From contig NC_081409.1 of the NCBI RefSeq assembly GCF_030272615.1, positions 246,761,502-246,825,501 of the forward strand: DNA of 64,000 nucleotides. The letters are read 5' to 3'. A program made the position numbers and the translations under genes. The notes below the pieces were generated by a model. It saw only the letters and a program-made list of their open reading frames with translations, searched no databases and was not told the DNA's origin. Of this stretch, positions 1-11,500 are shown piece by piece; the stretch's first letter is position 1; the number at the start of each line of letters is the position of its first letter. This DNA is from Cryptomeria japonica. Lineage: Eukaryota > Streptophyta > Pinopsida > Cupressales > Cupressaceae.

Positions 1-17
1 GACATATAACCTTTGTT

Positions 18-430
18 TTGATCATCTAGCACAATGTGGCTTACTAGCATGTTTTACGCTTTCTTAGGCATTAGTCAACTAGCATAGCATGGATTACTAG
101 TTTGATCATTGTTCTCACTTTGCGCTCCTTGATCCTTGGTCATCTAGCATAATACAACTTTTGTTAGTATGATTGTCATTGTTGGTTAGCTAACATAACA
201 CATTTGGCTAGTATAATCGTTTGTTGCATTGCACTAACCACACAACATAATACACTTATTGTCTAGTGGAATATGTGCCTCTTTCGATGGATCACCTAGC
301 ATAACACAACTTGCTAGCTATTAGAATCTATGCCTTTAACATGAATCACCCAACATAACACACCTTGTTGGACAATAGAATTCATCATTTTCCCATGGAC
401 CCCTAGCATAACATATCTTGCTAGTTTTTG
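18..430 (+). repeat. degenerate ~54-bp tandem array
   Basis: About eight diverged copies share the core CTAGCATAACACAAC. Cores lie near 25, 79, 139, 187, 240, 294, 347 and 401, so the spacing is 48-60 bp, mostly 53-54. It sits in the 3' untranslated region of an LTR element. Confidence 0.6.
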
Positions 431-701
431 GACCATGGATTCTTGTCTCATCTCTTTCTAAAATTCCACTTGTGCTCTTACAATAACATTCTAAGAATGT
501 TATTAGCAATAGAGACACTTTTGACATTGAGATCTCTTCAATTACTTGACTTGGAATTTTTTGTTTGTTTAAGTATTAACATTGTTTGCTTTGTGTATAT
601 TTGAATATTTTGTGTGGATTGATAGAATCATAAGTTTGGGGGCTTGATTATTCCTCAACTCTATTTTACTGCAAGTATGAGCATATGTTCATACTCCCAC
701 T

Positions 702-716
702 AAAGTGGGGACTAAA
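702..716 (+). other. polypurine tract
   Basis: TAAAGTGGGGACTAAA ends immediately before TGTAGTGTC at 717. This is the usual layout of a plus-strand primer directly before a 3' LTR. Confidence 0.5.
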
Positions 717-1084
717 TGTAGTGTCATAAAATTTGAGCCCTTTACGATTTCACACTCTTTTTGGGTCCTTTGTTTTAGTGTGCCTCCTTCTAGGTCATTT
801 TGAGCCTATTTTGGTCTTATCACATCCAAATTGTCATCAGGACGAGTTCTGAGATTAGGGACCTTTTCTGAGTATACAAGACAAGTTCGGAGATTTTCCG
901 TTCGGCTCTATGGGAATCATCGTACGAGTATATTCTTTTGTTGTTTTCTTTTGGGGTTTACTCGTTTGGTTCGGTGATAATACTTATTCTTCTCTATGAT
1001 AATTGTCGTACGGATTTCTACTTTGCTCTTTTTATAAACAGTATACTTTTTAGGGTTTTCTTGATTTGGCTTTGGATCTTATTG
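717..1084 (+). mobile_element. LTR fragment, interrupted at 1085
   Basis: This is the left part of an LTR beginning TGTAGTGTCATAAAA. It contains copies of a CGTACGA motif (near 922 and 1007) that recurs at 25950-26260. The 23.8-kb element 1090-24879 split it, so the rest should resume at 24885. Its 3' end was not located. It does not match the other plus-strand LTR start at 39789. Confidence 0.45.
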
Positions 1085-1089
1085 ACGCT
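1085..1089. other. target-site duplication, left copy (ACGCT)
   Basis: ACGCT lies directly left of the LTR start and recurs directly right of the other LTR at 24880-24884. Five base pairs is the usual size for Ty3/Gypsy insertions, so this fixes the outer element's ends. Confidence 0.85.
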
Positions 1090-1887
1090 TGTTTATGGTA
1101 AAAATAGAAACAACAATATTGAAAGACTAAATGGATTCAACCACAAAACCCTAGCCTAACAACAACAAAGATCCACCATAACATATGAAGATTACCTAAG
1201 ACAATGCAAATCAAATGAAATCACAAAGATTATACCATCACATGTCCAATAGGGTTTGGATCTCCATTCTTCCTATATCCATTGATCTTGCTTGATATAT
1301 TTGCTCTCAGATTTTATGTGTGAACAAGAGCTCAACAAAGAACGGAAATGTGGTTGCAAGTAGGCTTGATCGCATATGAAAGTTCAAATGCTAGAAGGCT
1401 TGATTAGGATAGATTGAATAGAATGATTAGGGTTGATAATGAAGGAAGCATCTCCTTATATAGAAGACACTATAAGAAATGGAGCGATAAGATTGAGAGG
1501 TGTACAAGATAAATGGTCGGCTAGGATTAGAGGGTAGGTAGAGGAAATAAGAAAATAATGAGAGGGTAGGTAGTGTAGGAATTAAGAGATGAATGACTTG
1601 TGTCACGGGTAGAAAAGGTTAATGAATTAATTAAATAAATAAAGATTTATTTAATTAATAGAAGAAGTGGGATCAATTAAATAAATAAAATATTTATTTA
1701 ATTTAAGAGAAAAAGATAATTTACATAAATAAATGTATTTATTTAAATGAGAAATAAGGCTAGAAGAGGATAAATAAATTAATTAAATAAATAAAGATTT
1801 ATTTAATTAATAGAAGAATTAGGCTTAAAATAATTAAATAAATAAAGGTATTTATTTAATTAGATAGGACAATTTTAGGTGTCTACA
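1090..1887 (-). repeat. 3' LTR of outer Tat-like element
   Basis: It matches 24083-24879 end to end, with TG/CA termini. The minus strand starts TGTAGACACCTAAAATTG. A TATATAAGG-type TATA box lies on the minus strand at about 1455-1463, conserved at 24448-24456. The U3 part is full of AATTAAATAAATA runs. Confidence 0.9.
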
Positions 1888-1901
1888 TTTTGCCCCTCTT
1901 T
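1888..1901 (-). other. polypurine tract of outer element
   Basis: On the minus strand it reads AAAGAGGGGCAAAA directly before the LTR's TGTAGACACC. The core AAAGAGGGGCAAA is identical to the tract at 39776-39788, evidence that the two Tat-like elements are related. Confidence 0.8.
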
Positions 1902-2436
1902 GAGACAATGTCGCTTGTTGCGTTGTTTCAAAGAAGATAAGATGATCTGATACAAAGTTGCCCCAAGATGGGAATGATATGCCCCCTCGAGAGATTGGAT
2001 GAAAATGTCTGAAAAGATCGTAGACAATCTCTTGATAAGAAAGAAAGGGTAGAATGGACTAACTAGATAGGATAGAGTGATAGAGTCACGGGATAAAGAA
2101 GACTGACTCTGGAGACTAGGGCTAGGGTAGTCTATAAGATAGACTACAAGGGAAAACATCCTCATTGTCATCCACACACCTAAGAGATCAGAGTGCATAG
2201 AGAGCAGAGAGCAGTCAACAATCAGCAGCAATGGCATTGGTGCACAGATTCGATCGCATTCGTCGATACCAGAGGCCAACAGATACAGGAGAGCCGGTGA
2301 GTACCACAATACCTCCTTGTACCTTGTTGCATTAATTGTTGTCATAAATGCATTCTAGGTAGTGCAATAAATGTGCTTTAGGTAGGTCAAGAAAAAAAAT
2401 GTCAAGCGGGGGAGAAAACGCCAAGGTGTGTTTGCG

Positions 2437-2516
2437 TTGGTGTCAGGCACGTCTAGGTAGGCTAGGCGTGTCTGCATTGGTGCCAGGCACGTCTAGGTAG
2501 GCTAGGCGCGTTTGTG
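2437..2516. repeat. two copies of a 40-bp direct repeat
   Basis: Copies 2437-2476 and 2477-2516 share TCTAGGTAGGCTAGGCG and differ at a few positions. They are part of the repeat-rich 3' untranslated region of the outer element. Confidence 0.75.
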
Positions 2517-2942
2517 AAGTATGCAAGCGTGTTTGTGTCATGAATGTGTGTTTATGTCTTCAAGGCCAAAATGACAGTTTTGTGATAAACATATGCTGTC
2601 GATTGGATAAGCTGCCGAGAGGATACACTCAAGCAGGTCCTCTAGGGAAGACTAGGATAACAAATAGGGCTAGGATTGACAATTTTGTGATAGAACATAT
2701 GTTGCCAATCAGGAAAATACTCAAGAGGATACACTCAAGCAGAGGCCCTAGGATAGGAACGAGCAACGCACTTTGTGATGAACAGGGAGTACCAAAGAAA
2801 TTGACAATTTTGTGATAGAACATACGTTGTCAATTGGATTAGGCTGAAATTGACAATTCTGTGATAGAACATACGTTGTCAATTAGACAAGCTACTCAAG
2901 AGGATACACTCAAGTAGGTGCCCTAAAAGATAGGATAAAAGC

Positions 2943-3193
2943 AACACTTTGTGATGAACAGGGAATGCTACTAGGATAGAAAGCAACACTTTGTGATGAA
3001 CAGGGAGTACCACTAGGATAGGAAGCAACACTTTGTGATGAACAGGGAGTACCACTAGGATAAGAAGCATCACTTTGTGATGAACAAGGAATACCACTAG
3101 GATAAGAAGCAACACTTTGTGATGAACAGGGAGTACCACTAGGATAAGAAGCAGCACTTTGTGATGAATAGGGAGTACCACTAGGATTGACAC
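2943..3193. repeat. 42-bp tandem array, six copies
   Basis: Copies start at 2943, 2985, 3027, 3069, 3111 and 3153; the last is incomplete. The core is CACTTTGTGATGAACAGGGA. Related single units lie at about 2540-2890, mixed with a second unit built around TTGACAATTTTGTGATAGAA. A unit of 42 bp keeps any reading frame open, which creates a spurious repetitive ORF on the minus strand. In element terms the array lies between the antisense ORF and the polypurine tract. Confidence 0.9.
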
Positions 3194-3286
3194 AGTTGAT
3201 TTGCTTGACTGCAGGAGGATCTACCTATGCTAGAGTCACGGGAGAGATTCCCTTCAACTTAGAGTTTGCGAGCAAAGTTAACACTT

Positions 3287-4240
3287 GAGGATAGAGCAAC
3301 AGTTGAGGCCATGGGCTTGTGATACATTATGTATATGCTTGAGTTTCGGGCAAACATGGGATTGTTGATTGTATTAGCTGAGAGATGGCACTCAAAGACT
3401 TGCACTTTTCATTTGCCGATGGGTGAGATGACAGTCACCTTGGAGGATGTGTATTGGAGACTGTGGATACCGATCAATGGGGAGTTAGTTCCTTATGATC
3501 GAGAGGGAGACAGTGATGCACTGAGACAAGTGTTTCAGGATCCAGGACTGGAGATGAGGGGTGGACATGTGGCTTGGGATACCATGACAGCAACAAGATT
3601 GGCGCTACTAGCGATGCTGGGAGGAGTGATCAGCAGACTCATGCAGTGAGGGGTAGAGGTGGATTTTCATTACAGGTGCCAGCAGCACAGGTTCCTAGAA
3701 AGGTACAGGGATGGGGACAAGGATAGGAGCAGCCACAGGGACAGGGTGAGGGTAGAGAGGAGGAGGATGAGCTACTATCCTTGAGGGAGATCTACCAGGG
3801 ACAGGAAGATGAGATCCAGGATCTGGAGAAGGAGACAACTAGACTTAGGAGACAGCTGAGGGACACTGAGTGAGAGAGGGATCAGGCTATTCAGCTCTAT
3901 ACAGAGGCTGAGATAGTAGTGAGGGCAGGGAGGCAGGAAACAAAGGACACAGGAGAAAGATACGCCTATGTTCTGTAGGTAGGGGAGGAGATAGCCTACA
4001 GGAGAGACCTAGACTATGGAGTGGTGCCACCAGATCAGTGGGCTAGGAGCTTCCGGAGACCATCACGAACGACGACGACCGCTGGAGGGAGAGACAGGAG
4101 ACAAGTGTCTAGTGGTGGGGTTATGGGTCCTCCACCACCACTAGATAGAGGGGGTAGGAGAGATGATCCTGGGGCAGGTCCTTCCAGGGCTTAGACTCCA
4201 TCAAGGCCAGTCGGCTCCGAGGGAGGGAGTTCATCATAGC
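3287..4240 (+). pseudogene. plant mobile domain (PMD)-like ORF, antisense within the outer element
   Basis: Readable frame starts at EDRATVEAMGL, then a stop, then continues at 3329. The segments FRANMGLLIVLAERW, FHLPMGEMTVTLEDVYW and GELVPYD are typical of the N-terminal half of the plant mobile domain (MAIN/MAIL-type) found in host genes and transposons. The second half of the domain is missing after GGVIS at about 3637. After a frame change, 3650-4240 encodes a Gln/Glu/Arg-rich coiled coil (EEEDELLSLREIYQGQEDEI) and a Gly/Pro/Arg-rich tail with several stops. It lies opposite to the element's own genes, between integrase and 3' LTR. An untranslatable relic of a captured gene or extra antisense ORF is the best reading. 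Confidence 0.65.
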
Positions 4241-5684
4241 CTTAGGGCTCCCTATGTATCAGTTTTGTACCATTTTGTATGATGATGTAGACACCTTCGG
4301 GTGATTGTAGCCATATGTATTTTGACATCATTGTATCATGACACTTATGATTTTTGATATATATGAGATGATTTGTCTTTGCGGCAGCTATATGCATGTG
4401 TACCTATGTGATGCATGTTTCTATGTGATGCTTATGATATGGATGCAAATATGTACATGATGCAATGCAATATTTTTGTTCTTTTATGTTTTATATGTTT
4501 ATGCAAATGCAAATGTGAATGTATGAAATGCAAATGAATATGATGAGAATGTAGAATGTGCTAACATGTGTTGTGTGCAGGATATGATGCAATTGTGATA
4601 TCTATATGTATGTATGAAACGTTAATATGTGGTAATGCAGGTGCAGACTATATGAAATGCAAATATTTTTGGTGTGTCATTATACTCAGTCATGTGATAG
4701 CAGGCTACACGGACTCGGGAAGGACGATGGAGGTCAATCAAGAAAGGGGGATGGAAGATAGAAGATATGAAAGTGAAAGAGCTTCTTGTGCATTATCATT
4801 ATTGAGATTTATTATGGCAAATAGGTTATGACAATATAGATATATGTTTGACCTAGAAAGTCATCATACTCGTTTGCATGGAGATAAGACAGTTGCAAAC
4901 AAGGAATGACCCAGTTCACACTAGACTCACAGTGTCCACATATCCTTGGACAAGTCATAGCATTACTAAGAGACAATCCACATACGGAAAAGAAAAAATA
5001 GGCGACGATACCCCATCCTCGCCTTTCTAGTCAAAGACATCCTAGAGATAAAATCTCTAGTCAGAGACATCCTGGAAAAGCTAAAAGACATGTCACCAAA
5101 AGATAAAATCAAAAGAAAACCAAGACTTGACACCAAAATCTACTGTAGTCCTCAAGTTTAGTGTCTCTTGTCACTTGTACAAGTCTATTTGATTGTGGTC
5201 ACAATGTTTACTTTCACAAAAGGATAGATAGCATTGAACCATAATATTGTCTGAGTCTGTTGAAAGAGTTGATTTGTTGAAGCCCATTGTTGTTGTGTCT
5301 CATCTGAAACTGACTGAATCCATGAAACTGATACTTTATTGCAGAGAAAATGGAACTTTATTGCGTGTTTTTTATGCAAGTGTTGCTTTATTGTGGATTG
5401 TTCACGGATAGACTGAAGAAAGCTGGAAGAAATTGTACTCCTCAGAACGTGTGATGCTCTTAGTTCCACACCCATCACTAGACGTAGGATTTTCCTTAGC
5501 CATAGATAGGAGCTGATTTATTATGGATGGAAAGGTTGAAAAGGAGGGTTATTATGAATGACTAACCAATCTTCGGTAGATAAAAAACAAGCCATGATGG
5601 GAATGGGTAAGTTTATTATGGATGGATAGGATGTGAGTGTGTGCAAAGTGAGGGGATGAAAGTGATTCCTGAAGGAGGGAGGAG
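4241..5684 (-). other. 3' untranslated region of outer element, non-coding
   Basis: No convincing coding sequence. 4400-4560 is rich in ATGCAAATG words; the complementary CATTTGCATTCAT words occur at the matching place of the plus-strand element (38090-38280). 4980-5110 has a repeated CTAGTCAGAGACATCCT-type word. Confidence 0.5.
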
Positions 5685-5689
5685 CAATG
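5685..5689. other. target-site duplication, left copy (CAATG)
   Basis: CAATG directly precedes the chromovirus terminus at 5690 and recurs at 15619-15623, directly after the other terminus. Confidence 0.9.
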
Positions 5690-8307
5690 TGATGAGGAGG
5701 TAAAAAATAGAAGTTAGTCTCCTTTTTGAGATTGGTGGGCTTTTTGTTCTCCAAGTGTTTCCCAAATCAATCCCTAGGCACAAATGGGATTCTCCTAAAT
5801 CTTTCTCCTATCTCCTCCTCTCTATTCAACACTACTTGCACCCTATTGAATTGGACATCACTCCTCCTTACCTTCCATGCTAAGGCATTCAAGTCTGAAA
5901 TGAGGTCCTCTTGTGTGTCACCAAAAATGAACAAGTTTGGTTGTCCAAATGGCTGAATCTCCTCTCTTCCGGGAATGGGCAACTATTGGAGAACCATGGT
6001 TTACCTAATCTTAATTGCACCCTTAAGGATTTCAATCATATTAACCTATTGATTGAGCATCTGGACAGATCTACAAAGATTGAGGACTGTACTTCACCTT
6101 TCAAGAATGTGAATTTCTAAATTGGGTGTAAAGAACGTTGTATTACTCAAGCAACTTTCTAGGTTCAAATGATCATTTTGACCAAATGACTTAATGCAAG
6201 GCTATGGATATTGTATTAGGGTGTCTCAGGCCTTTACTCATCAATTTTGGTGATTTGAAACAACCAATTGCTTCCCCTTCCTTACCGATTTCATAAATTG
6301 GTCAAATTTGCTCCAAAAAGGCTACTAGAATTAGCCCTACTTTTTAATGAAATTTGTTCACCCTGTTCAACCTGCTAAACTTCATGACAAACCCTTGGAG
6401 ATGTGGTCATTTTATGTTGAAATCTCAAGGATTTTTGCTATGGAAAGTACTGTACGGACTGTTTTAGTGCTGTCCCACAAAATATGCAATTTTCAAGGGT
6501 TTTTGAGGCTTCTAGTGAGGGTTTGCAATTTACAAGTCTTCCTCATGATAATAGACCAATTTAAATGTTTCAAACCTTGCTTCCACATATACCAAACACT
6601 TCCAAGGACTTAAACCTCATCTTCTAATATTGACATTTTATCAAATAGTTATCATACTGCTGCATTTTCTCAGAAATAACAGTCCAAAAACAGGGACAGC
6701 GATGTTTTCAAGGTTTTGTAAGCTTTGTTTAACTTTAATAAAGTAAGTACAATGAAATTCTATCACATATGAATGCAATAATGCCTTGAAAACAGTTGGA
6801 GTAACCTGCAAGCAAGTATGAAAGGGTCTTTTTATGACTGTTGGTCTCTTATCCGCCTTACTGCACTTTCACAGTCTTAGAAACTGTGACAATTTTAATC
6901 TCTCTGTTTTGACCTGTTTCTTCATGTTGTCCCTGGCCTGCAAGAAGGTATAAATGGCATGATAGAGTAGTGCACATAACCTCTTCAAAGATCTTAATGA
7001 GTTGAGTAATTAAGGGATGACACAAATCATAAAAACATTATGTGACTGTGACAAAGAATACACTGTTTTTAGGATCCTTATTTAGGTCCTTTACAATCAA
7101 AATGTGTAATCTGTCTTCTTCACATTGAAACTATTTTCAAACACATTTCCATTTTGCATAAAAGAGGAATCCCTCATTTCACACTAACCATTTGGGAGGT
7201 TGGCAATGAGGTTTTATCCAATGAAACAGTGACTCACTGTTTTTTTTTTTTTTTACAATCTGATTACACCTTTGTTTCTTGCCACCAACCAAGTCATGAG
7301 AGAGACAAGGATGGTAAAGTACAATGAAGACTCTTATCAACTTGATTCTTCTTCAACACTTCAAAGTACAGTGCTATGAACAGCAAAGTACCATTCAAAC
7401 AAATTTAAGAATACCCAAGCCAAGTTGCTCACTTCACACACTTGCCATGGGCTTATAAACACTTGTGCATTGCTAGAAAAAGAAAATAGATGTATGGTAC
7501 AGTATGTATAGAGGATCCAACAAATTTCCTCAAAGCCATGGATGAAGAGACTTTGAAGAAATCAGTTGGACCAGGAATGTTCTTCCATTGGAACCACAAA
7601 ACAATGCTTTACTCAAAAATACTTCAACTAAAACTTGTTCCAATCACTACTAAAACATAAAAGAAGATCACATCAACCAAAAATAGGAGCAGTACGGAAT
7701 CATGGAGCCATGGTACAGACTGTACTCTAAAAAGTGCAGAAAACTAGTTAAAACTCACAGAAAATAAGAGCAAAACAAGTATTTTTCTTATTTTTCCAAT
7801 GTAAACTGCCCATACAATGATTGGAACATGGTTTTTATACATGTGCCAACTTGTTAAAGCCTTTGTATGGACAGGTACAGGTTGGAACTAACCAAAACCA
7901 CCAAAAATCATTTTTTTCACTTTTTGACAGCTTTTTGACAACTTTTGACAACTTTTGTTGCTCAAAAAGTTGCATTTTGACTCCCGGTGACTTGGCACTC
8001 AAACCAATGACTCAAAATCATCTAGAAACACTAAATAAACATGCTCCAATTCCTTTCAAGGCTTTCCAACATCAAAAATTCAAAAATGCTCATTTGGACC
8101 CAAAATTGACAATTTTTTAGCCTGCCGAGCAAAAAAACAAAAATCTTGGAAACTCTTAAACACAAATGAGTTCCAAGCCTTATTACACCCCAAAAAAAAC
8201 CTATTAAACCTATTAGAAGCATAAAATAAACACACATGCTTAATTTGCAATAAAATGTTATACCTGCTAGGATTTGAGCATTCAGGTGCTTAGGTGCTCC
8301 TGCACCA
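5690..8307 (-). repeat. 3' LTR of chromovirus
   Basis: 2618 bp, a near-identical copy of 13001-15618. On the minus strand it starts TGGTGCAGGAGCACCT and ends CCTCATCA. Several short reading frames inside it have no known similarity. Confidence 0.95.
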
Positions 8308-8322
8308 TACTCCCCTAAGGAC
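8308..8322 (-). other. polypurine tract of chromovirus
   Basis: On the minus strand TTAGGGGAGTA abuts the LTR start TGGTGCAGG. It lies just downstream of the pol stop codon at 8330. Confidence 0.7.
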
Positions 8323-8329
8323 AAAGAAG

Positions 8330-8890
8330 TCATGTGACTCCTTTGGGCAGTAAAGAAAGAGGAATTTCAGCTTTGAGAAAGTCACTTTCAGGTATCCATG
8401 TGGCTTCAAAAACTGGTTTATCCTTCCACTTGATGAGATGCTCCAAGTAGGTATGGTGTCTTGTCTTTTTGATGATTCTTGAATCTAGTACCTGCTGAGG
8501 AATGGGAGTAGAAGAAGAGGGGAGAGAAAGATCAGAAAGGGAATGAGAAAGATCTGAAACTCTTTGTGAATCTATTGGTAGCTCCCCTTTGAATGGCACC
8601 AAATCTGCAACATTGAAAATAGGAGACATAGAAACTTCATTAGGCAAATCAACTTTGTAAGCATTATGGCCATATTTAGCCAAGATTTTGCATGGTCCTA
8701 CTCTTCTCATTTGCAACTTAGTAGGCACTCCTTTTTGTAACCATGACTTGTTGAGATGGACCATCACATAATCACCCACTGAAAATTGAACATCTCTTTT
8801 TGAAGCATCAACTCTCTCCTTAACTTTTTGAGTAGTTTCCTGTAAAGACTTCTGTACCTGATCATGAATTTCTTTCATAGACTGTGCCAT
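8330..8890 (-). pseudogene. chromovirus pol, C-terminal segment: integrase tail and chromodomain
   Basis: These 186 codons continue in the same frame as the segment at 8894-11500. First comes the integrase C-terminal region (VGDYVMVHLNKSWLQKG, then RRVGPCKILAKYGHNAYKVD). Then follows a chromodomain (ILDSRIIKKT, YLEHLIKWKDKPVFEATW, ESDF) near residues 130-180. Chromodomains on integrases are thought to steer insertion to modified chromatin. It is separated from the rest of pol by one TAA codon at 8891-8893. The natural end is the stop at 8330-8332, just before the polypurine tract. Confidence 0.9.
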
Positions 8891-11500
8891 ATCTTATGCT
8901 GTACCACTCACATGCTGCAAATTAGTTACATCATTTAACTCAAAAACACCTCTAGGATGCATTCCATAAACAATCTGAAATGGGCTCTTACCAGTGGATC
9001 TATTTACATTGTCATTGTATGCAAACTCTGCCTGATGGATGAGTTGATCCCAACTTTGCCCATATTCTTTGGTAAGACATCTGAGTAGATTACCCAATGT
9101 TCTATTCACCACTTCTGTTTGGCCATCTGTCTGTGGATGGTAAGCTGAGCCAAAAGACAAGTTAGTACCCAATTTCTTCCATAAAGTTTTCCAAAAATGA
9201 CCCAAAAACTTAGCATCTCTATCAGATACAATACTGGATGGCAAACCATGAATTCTTACAACTTCCTTAAAGAAAAGAAAAGCAATGTGACTAGCATCAT
9301 TAGTAGTTTTGCAAGGTATGAAATGTGCCATTTTGCTGAATCTGTCAACAACCACAAAAATACTATCACACCCTGCTTTAGTCCTGGGCAAACCTACCAC
9401 AAAATCCATACTGATACAATCCCAAGGCCTAGAAGGTATGGGAAGAGGCTGATACAAACCAGCATTAGTGCTAGTACCCTTGGCTTTCTGACATACCATG
9501 CATTTCTCAACATATTTCCTGACATCTGCCTGCATCTTAGGCCAAAAATAGTGCCTCTGAACCAATTCCAAAGTCTTATTAAGACCAAAATGACCACTCA
9601 AGCAACCATTGTGCTTTTCCTGTATCATATTCTCCCTCATTGAACCTTTTGGCACACACAACTGTCCACCCCTGAATAACAATCCATTCTGCAAAGTATA
9701 GTCAGCATATTCACTATGAAAAGTATTCTGAAAATCTTGACAAACTTTGTAAATATCAGCAAAATCAGAATCATGTGGATATAAATCCTTAAAACATTCT
9801 ATACCAATACTTCTAATCTGAATTTCTTGAACAGTAAGTAACCTTCTACTCAATGCATCAGCTACTTTATTGCACTGTCCTTTCTTATGCTTCAAAGTAA
9901 AGGTATATGCTTGCAAAGACTCTACCCATTTAGCATGTCTGTGACTAAGCTTATCCTGTGAATTGAGAAAACTAAGTGCCTGGTTGTCAGTGTAAACCAC
10001 AAATTCTTTAGGAAGAAGGTAATGCCTCCATTTTCTAAGCGCCTGAACCAAAGCATACATTTCAAGATCATATGAAGAATATTTCTTCTTAGCATCATTA
10101 AGCTTTTCACTGAAAAATGCAACAGGTCTATTATCCTGACTCAAAACAGCACCAATAGCAATATTGCTTGCATCACACTCTAAGGTAAACAATTTGTCAA
10201 AACTAGGTAGAATCAACACTGGTTGGGTAGCAACTCTGACTTTCAACAATTCAAATCCCCTGTTGGCTGCTTCTGTCCACTGAAATTTCACTTTCACACC
10301 ACCCTTAATGGTTTCTAACATAGGTGCACATATTTCACTGAAACCTCTAATAAATTTCCTATAAAATTGAGCAAGTCCATGAAAACTCCTGACATCACTA
10401 GCATTCTTAGGGGTTGGCCAATTAACTATGGCTTCTACCTTATCTGGATCCATCTTCAAATCACCCCCTGAAACAACAAAACCCAAATAGACCAACTCTT
10501 GCTTAAGGAAATCACATTTTTCTAGGTTGATAGTAAGTTGTTCATCATTCAATCTTTGTAAGACAATCTGCAAATGTTGGAGGTGTTCTTCCTTGGTTTG
10601 ACTGAAAATTAAGATGTCATCAAGGTACACAACTACAAACCTGCCTATGAAGTCATGTAACACCTTATTCATCAATCTCATAAATGTACTGGGTGCATTT
10701 GTTAACCCAAATGGCATGACTAGCCATTCATACAACCCCTCATTTGTCTTGAAAGCTGTTTTCCATTCATCTCCCTCTTTGATGCGGATTTGATGATAAC
10801 CACTTTTTAGGTCTATCTTACAGAAATATTTTGCTCCCCCTAAACAATCCATAAGATCTTCTATCCTAGGAATGGGGAATCTAGACCTGATTGTGATCCT
10901 GTTTATTGCTCTTGAATCTGTACAAAGTCTCCAAGTCCCACCTTTCTTAGGTGCTAACACTGTGGGTACTGCACATGGACTAATACTTTTTCTAATCAAT
11001 CCTTGGTCTAATAGCTCGTGGATTTGTCTTGCCACTTCCTGATTTTGTTCAGGTGTCATTTTGTAAGCAGCTTTGTTTGGTAAAGATGCACCTGGGATGA
11101 AGTCTATCTGGTGGCTAATGGCTCTCTGAGGAGGTAGAGAGGTTGGTTGGCCATCATTAACAATTGACTTAAACTGATCCAAAAGTTGCTGCACCTCATA
11201 TGGGATTTCTACCTTCTTTTCTTTCTTTTCATCAACTGGTTTAGTTACTAATGCAAAACCTATGCCATTACCTTCTTTTAGGGTATGAATGAACTCCTTT
11301 TCACCAACTAACAAAGTTTTTGGAACTTGTGGTTTGCTGCCCTCACTCTCTTCATTAAGGGACTGAATTTTATAGTTGATACCATTCTTGAAAAATGAGT
11401 ATGAGTTCTTTTCTCCATCATATTGTGCTTTCCTGTCAAATTGCCAAGGTCTTCCTAAAAGCAAATGACAAGCATCCATAGGTAGTATATCACACAAAAT
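8891..11500 (-). pseudogene. chromovirus pol: protease end, RT, RNase H, integrase core
   Basis: About 868 codons. Order: end of the protease (LLLGRPWQFD), reverse transcriptase with VPTVLAPKKGGTWR, MPFGLTNAPSTFM and the catalytic YLDDIL box, RNase H (FTLECDASNIAIGAVLSQ), a zinc-binding HHCC integrase N-terminus (HFGLNKT to CMVCQKAKG), and a DDE core (DCISMDFVVG, IVSDRDAKF, HPQTDGQTEVVNR). All signature residues are present. It is bounded by single in-frame stops upstream (11501-11503) and downstream (8894-8896 region); no frameshift is needed to join the neighbouring segments. These catalytic domains make cDNA and insert it, probably as products of one polyprotein cut by the element's protease. 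Confidence 0.92.

Larger units (their letters stand above)
1..716 (+). mobile_element. 3' untranslated tail of a Tat-like Gypsy element
   Basis: No coding sequence is visible. The stretch is mostly a degenerate tandem array and ends in a purine-rich tract directly before an LTR-like TGTA start. The same order (array, polypurine tract, TGTA LTR start) is seen at 39330-39789 and, on the other strand, at 3193-1887, next to recognisable Tat-type genes. I therefore infer that this is the downstream end of a plus-strand Tat-like element whose body lies left of the window. Confidence 0.5.

Noticed and set aside
2879-3193. A minus-strand frame with a perfect 14-residue repeat (VHHKVLL...)
   Set aside because: It is only the translation of the 42-bp tandem array; 42 is divisible by three, so the frame stays open by chance.
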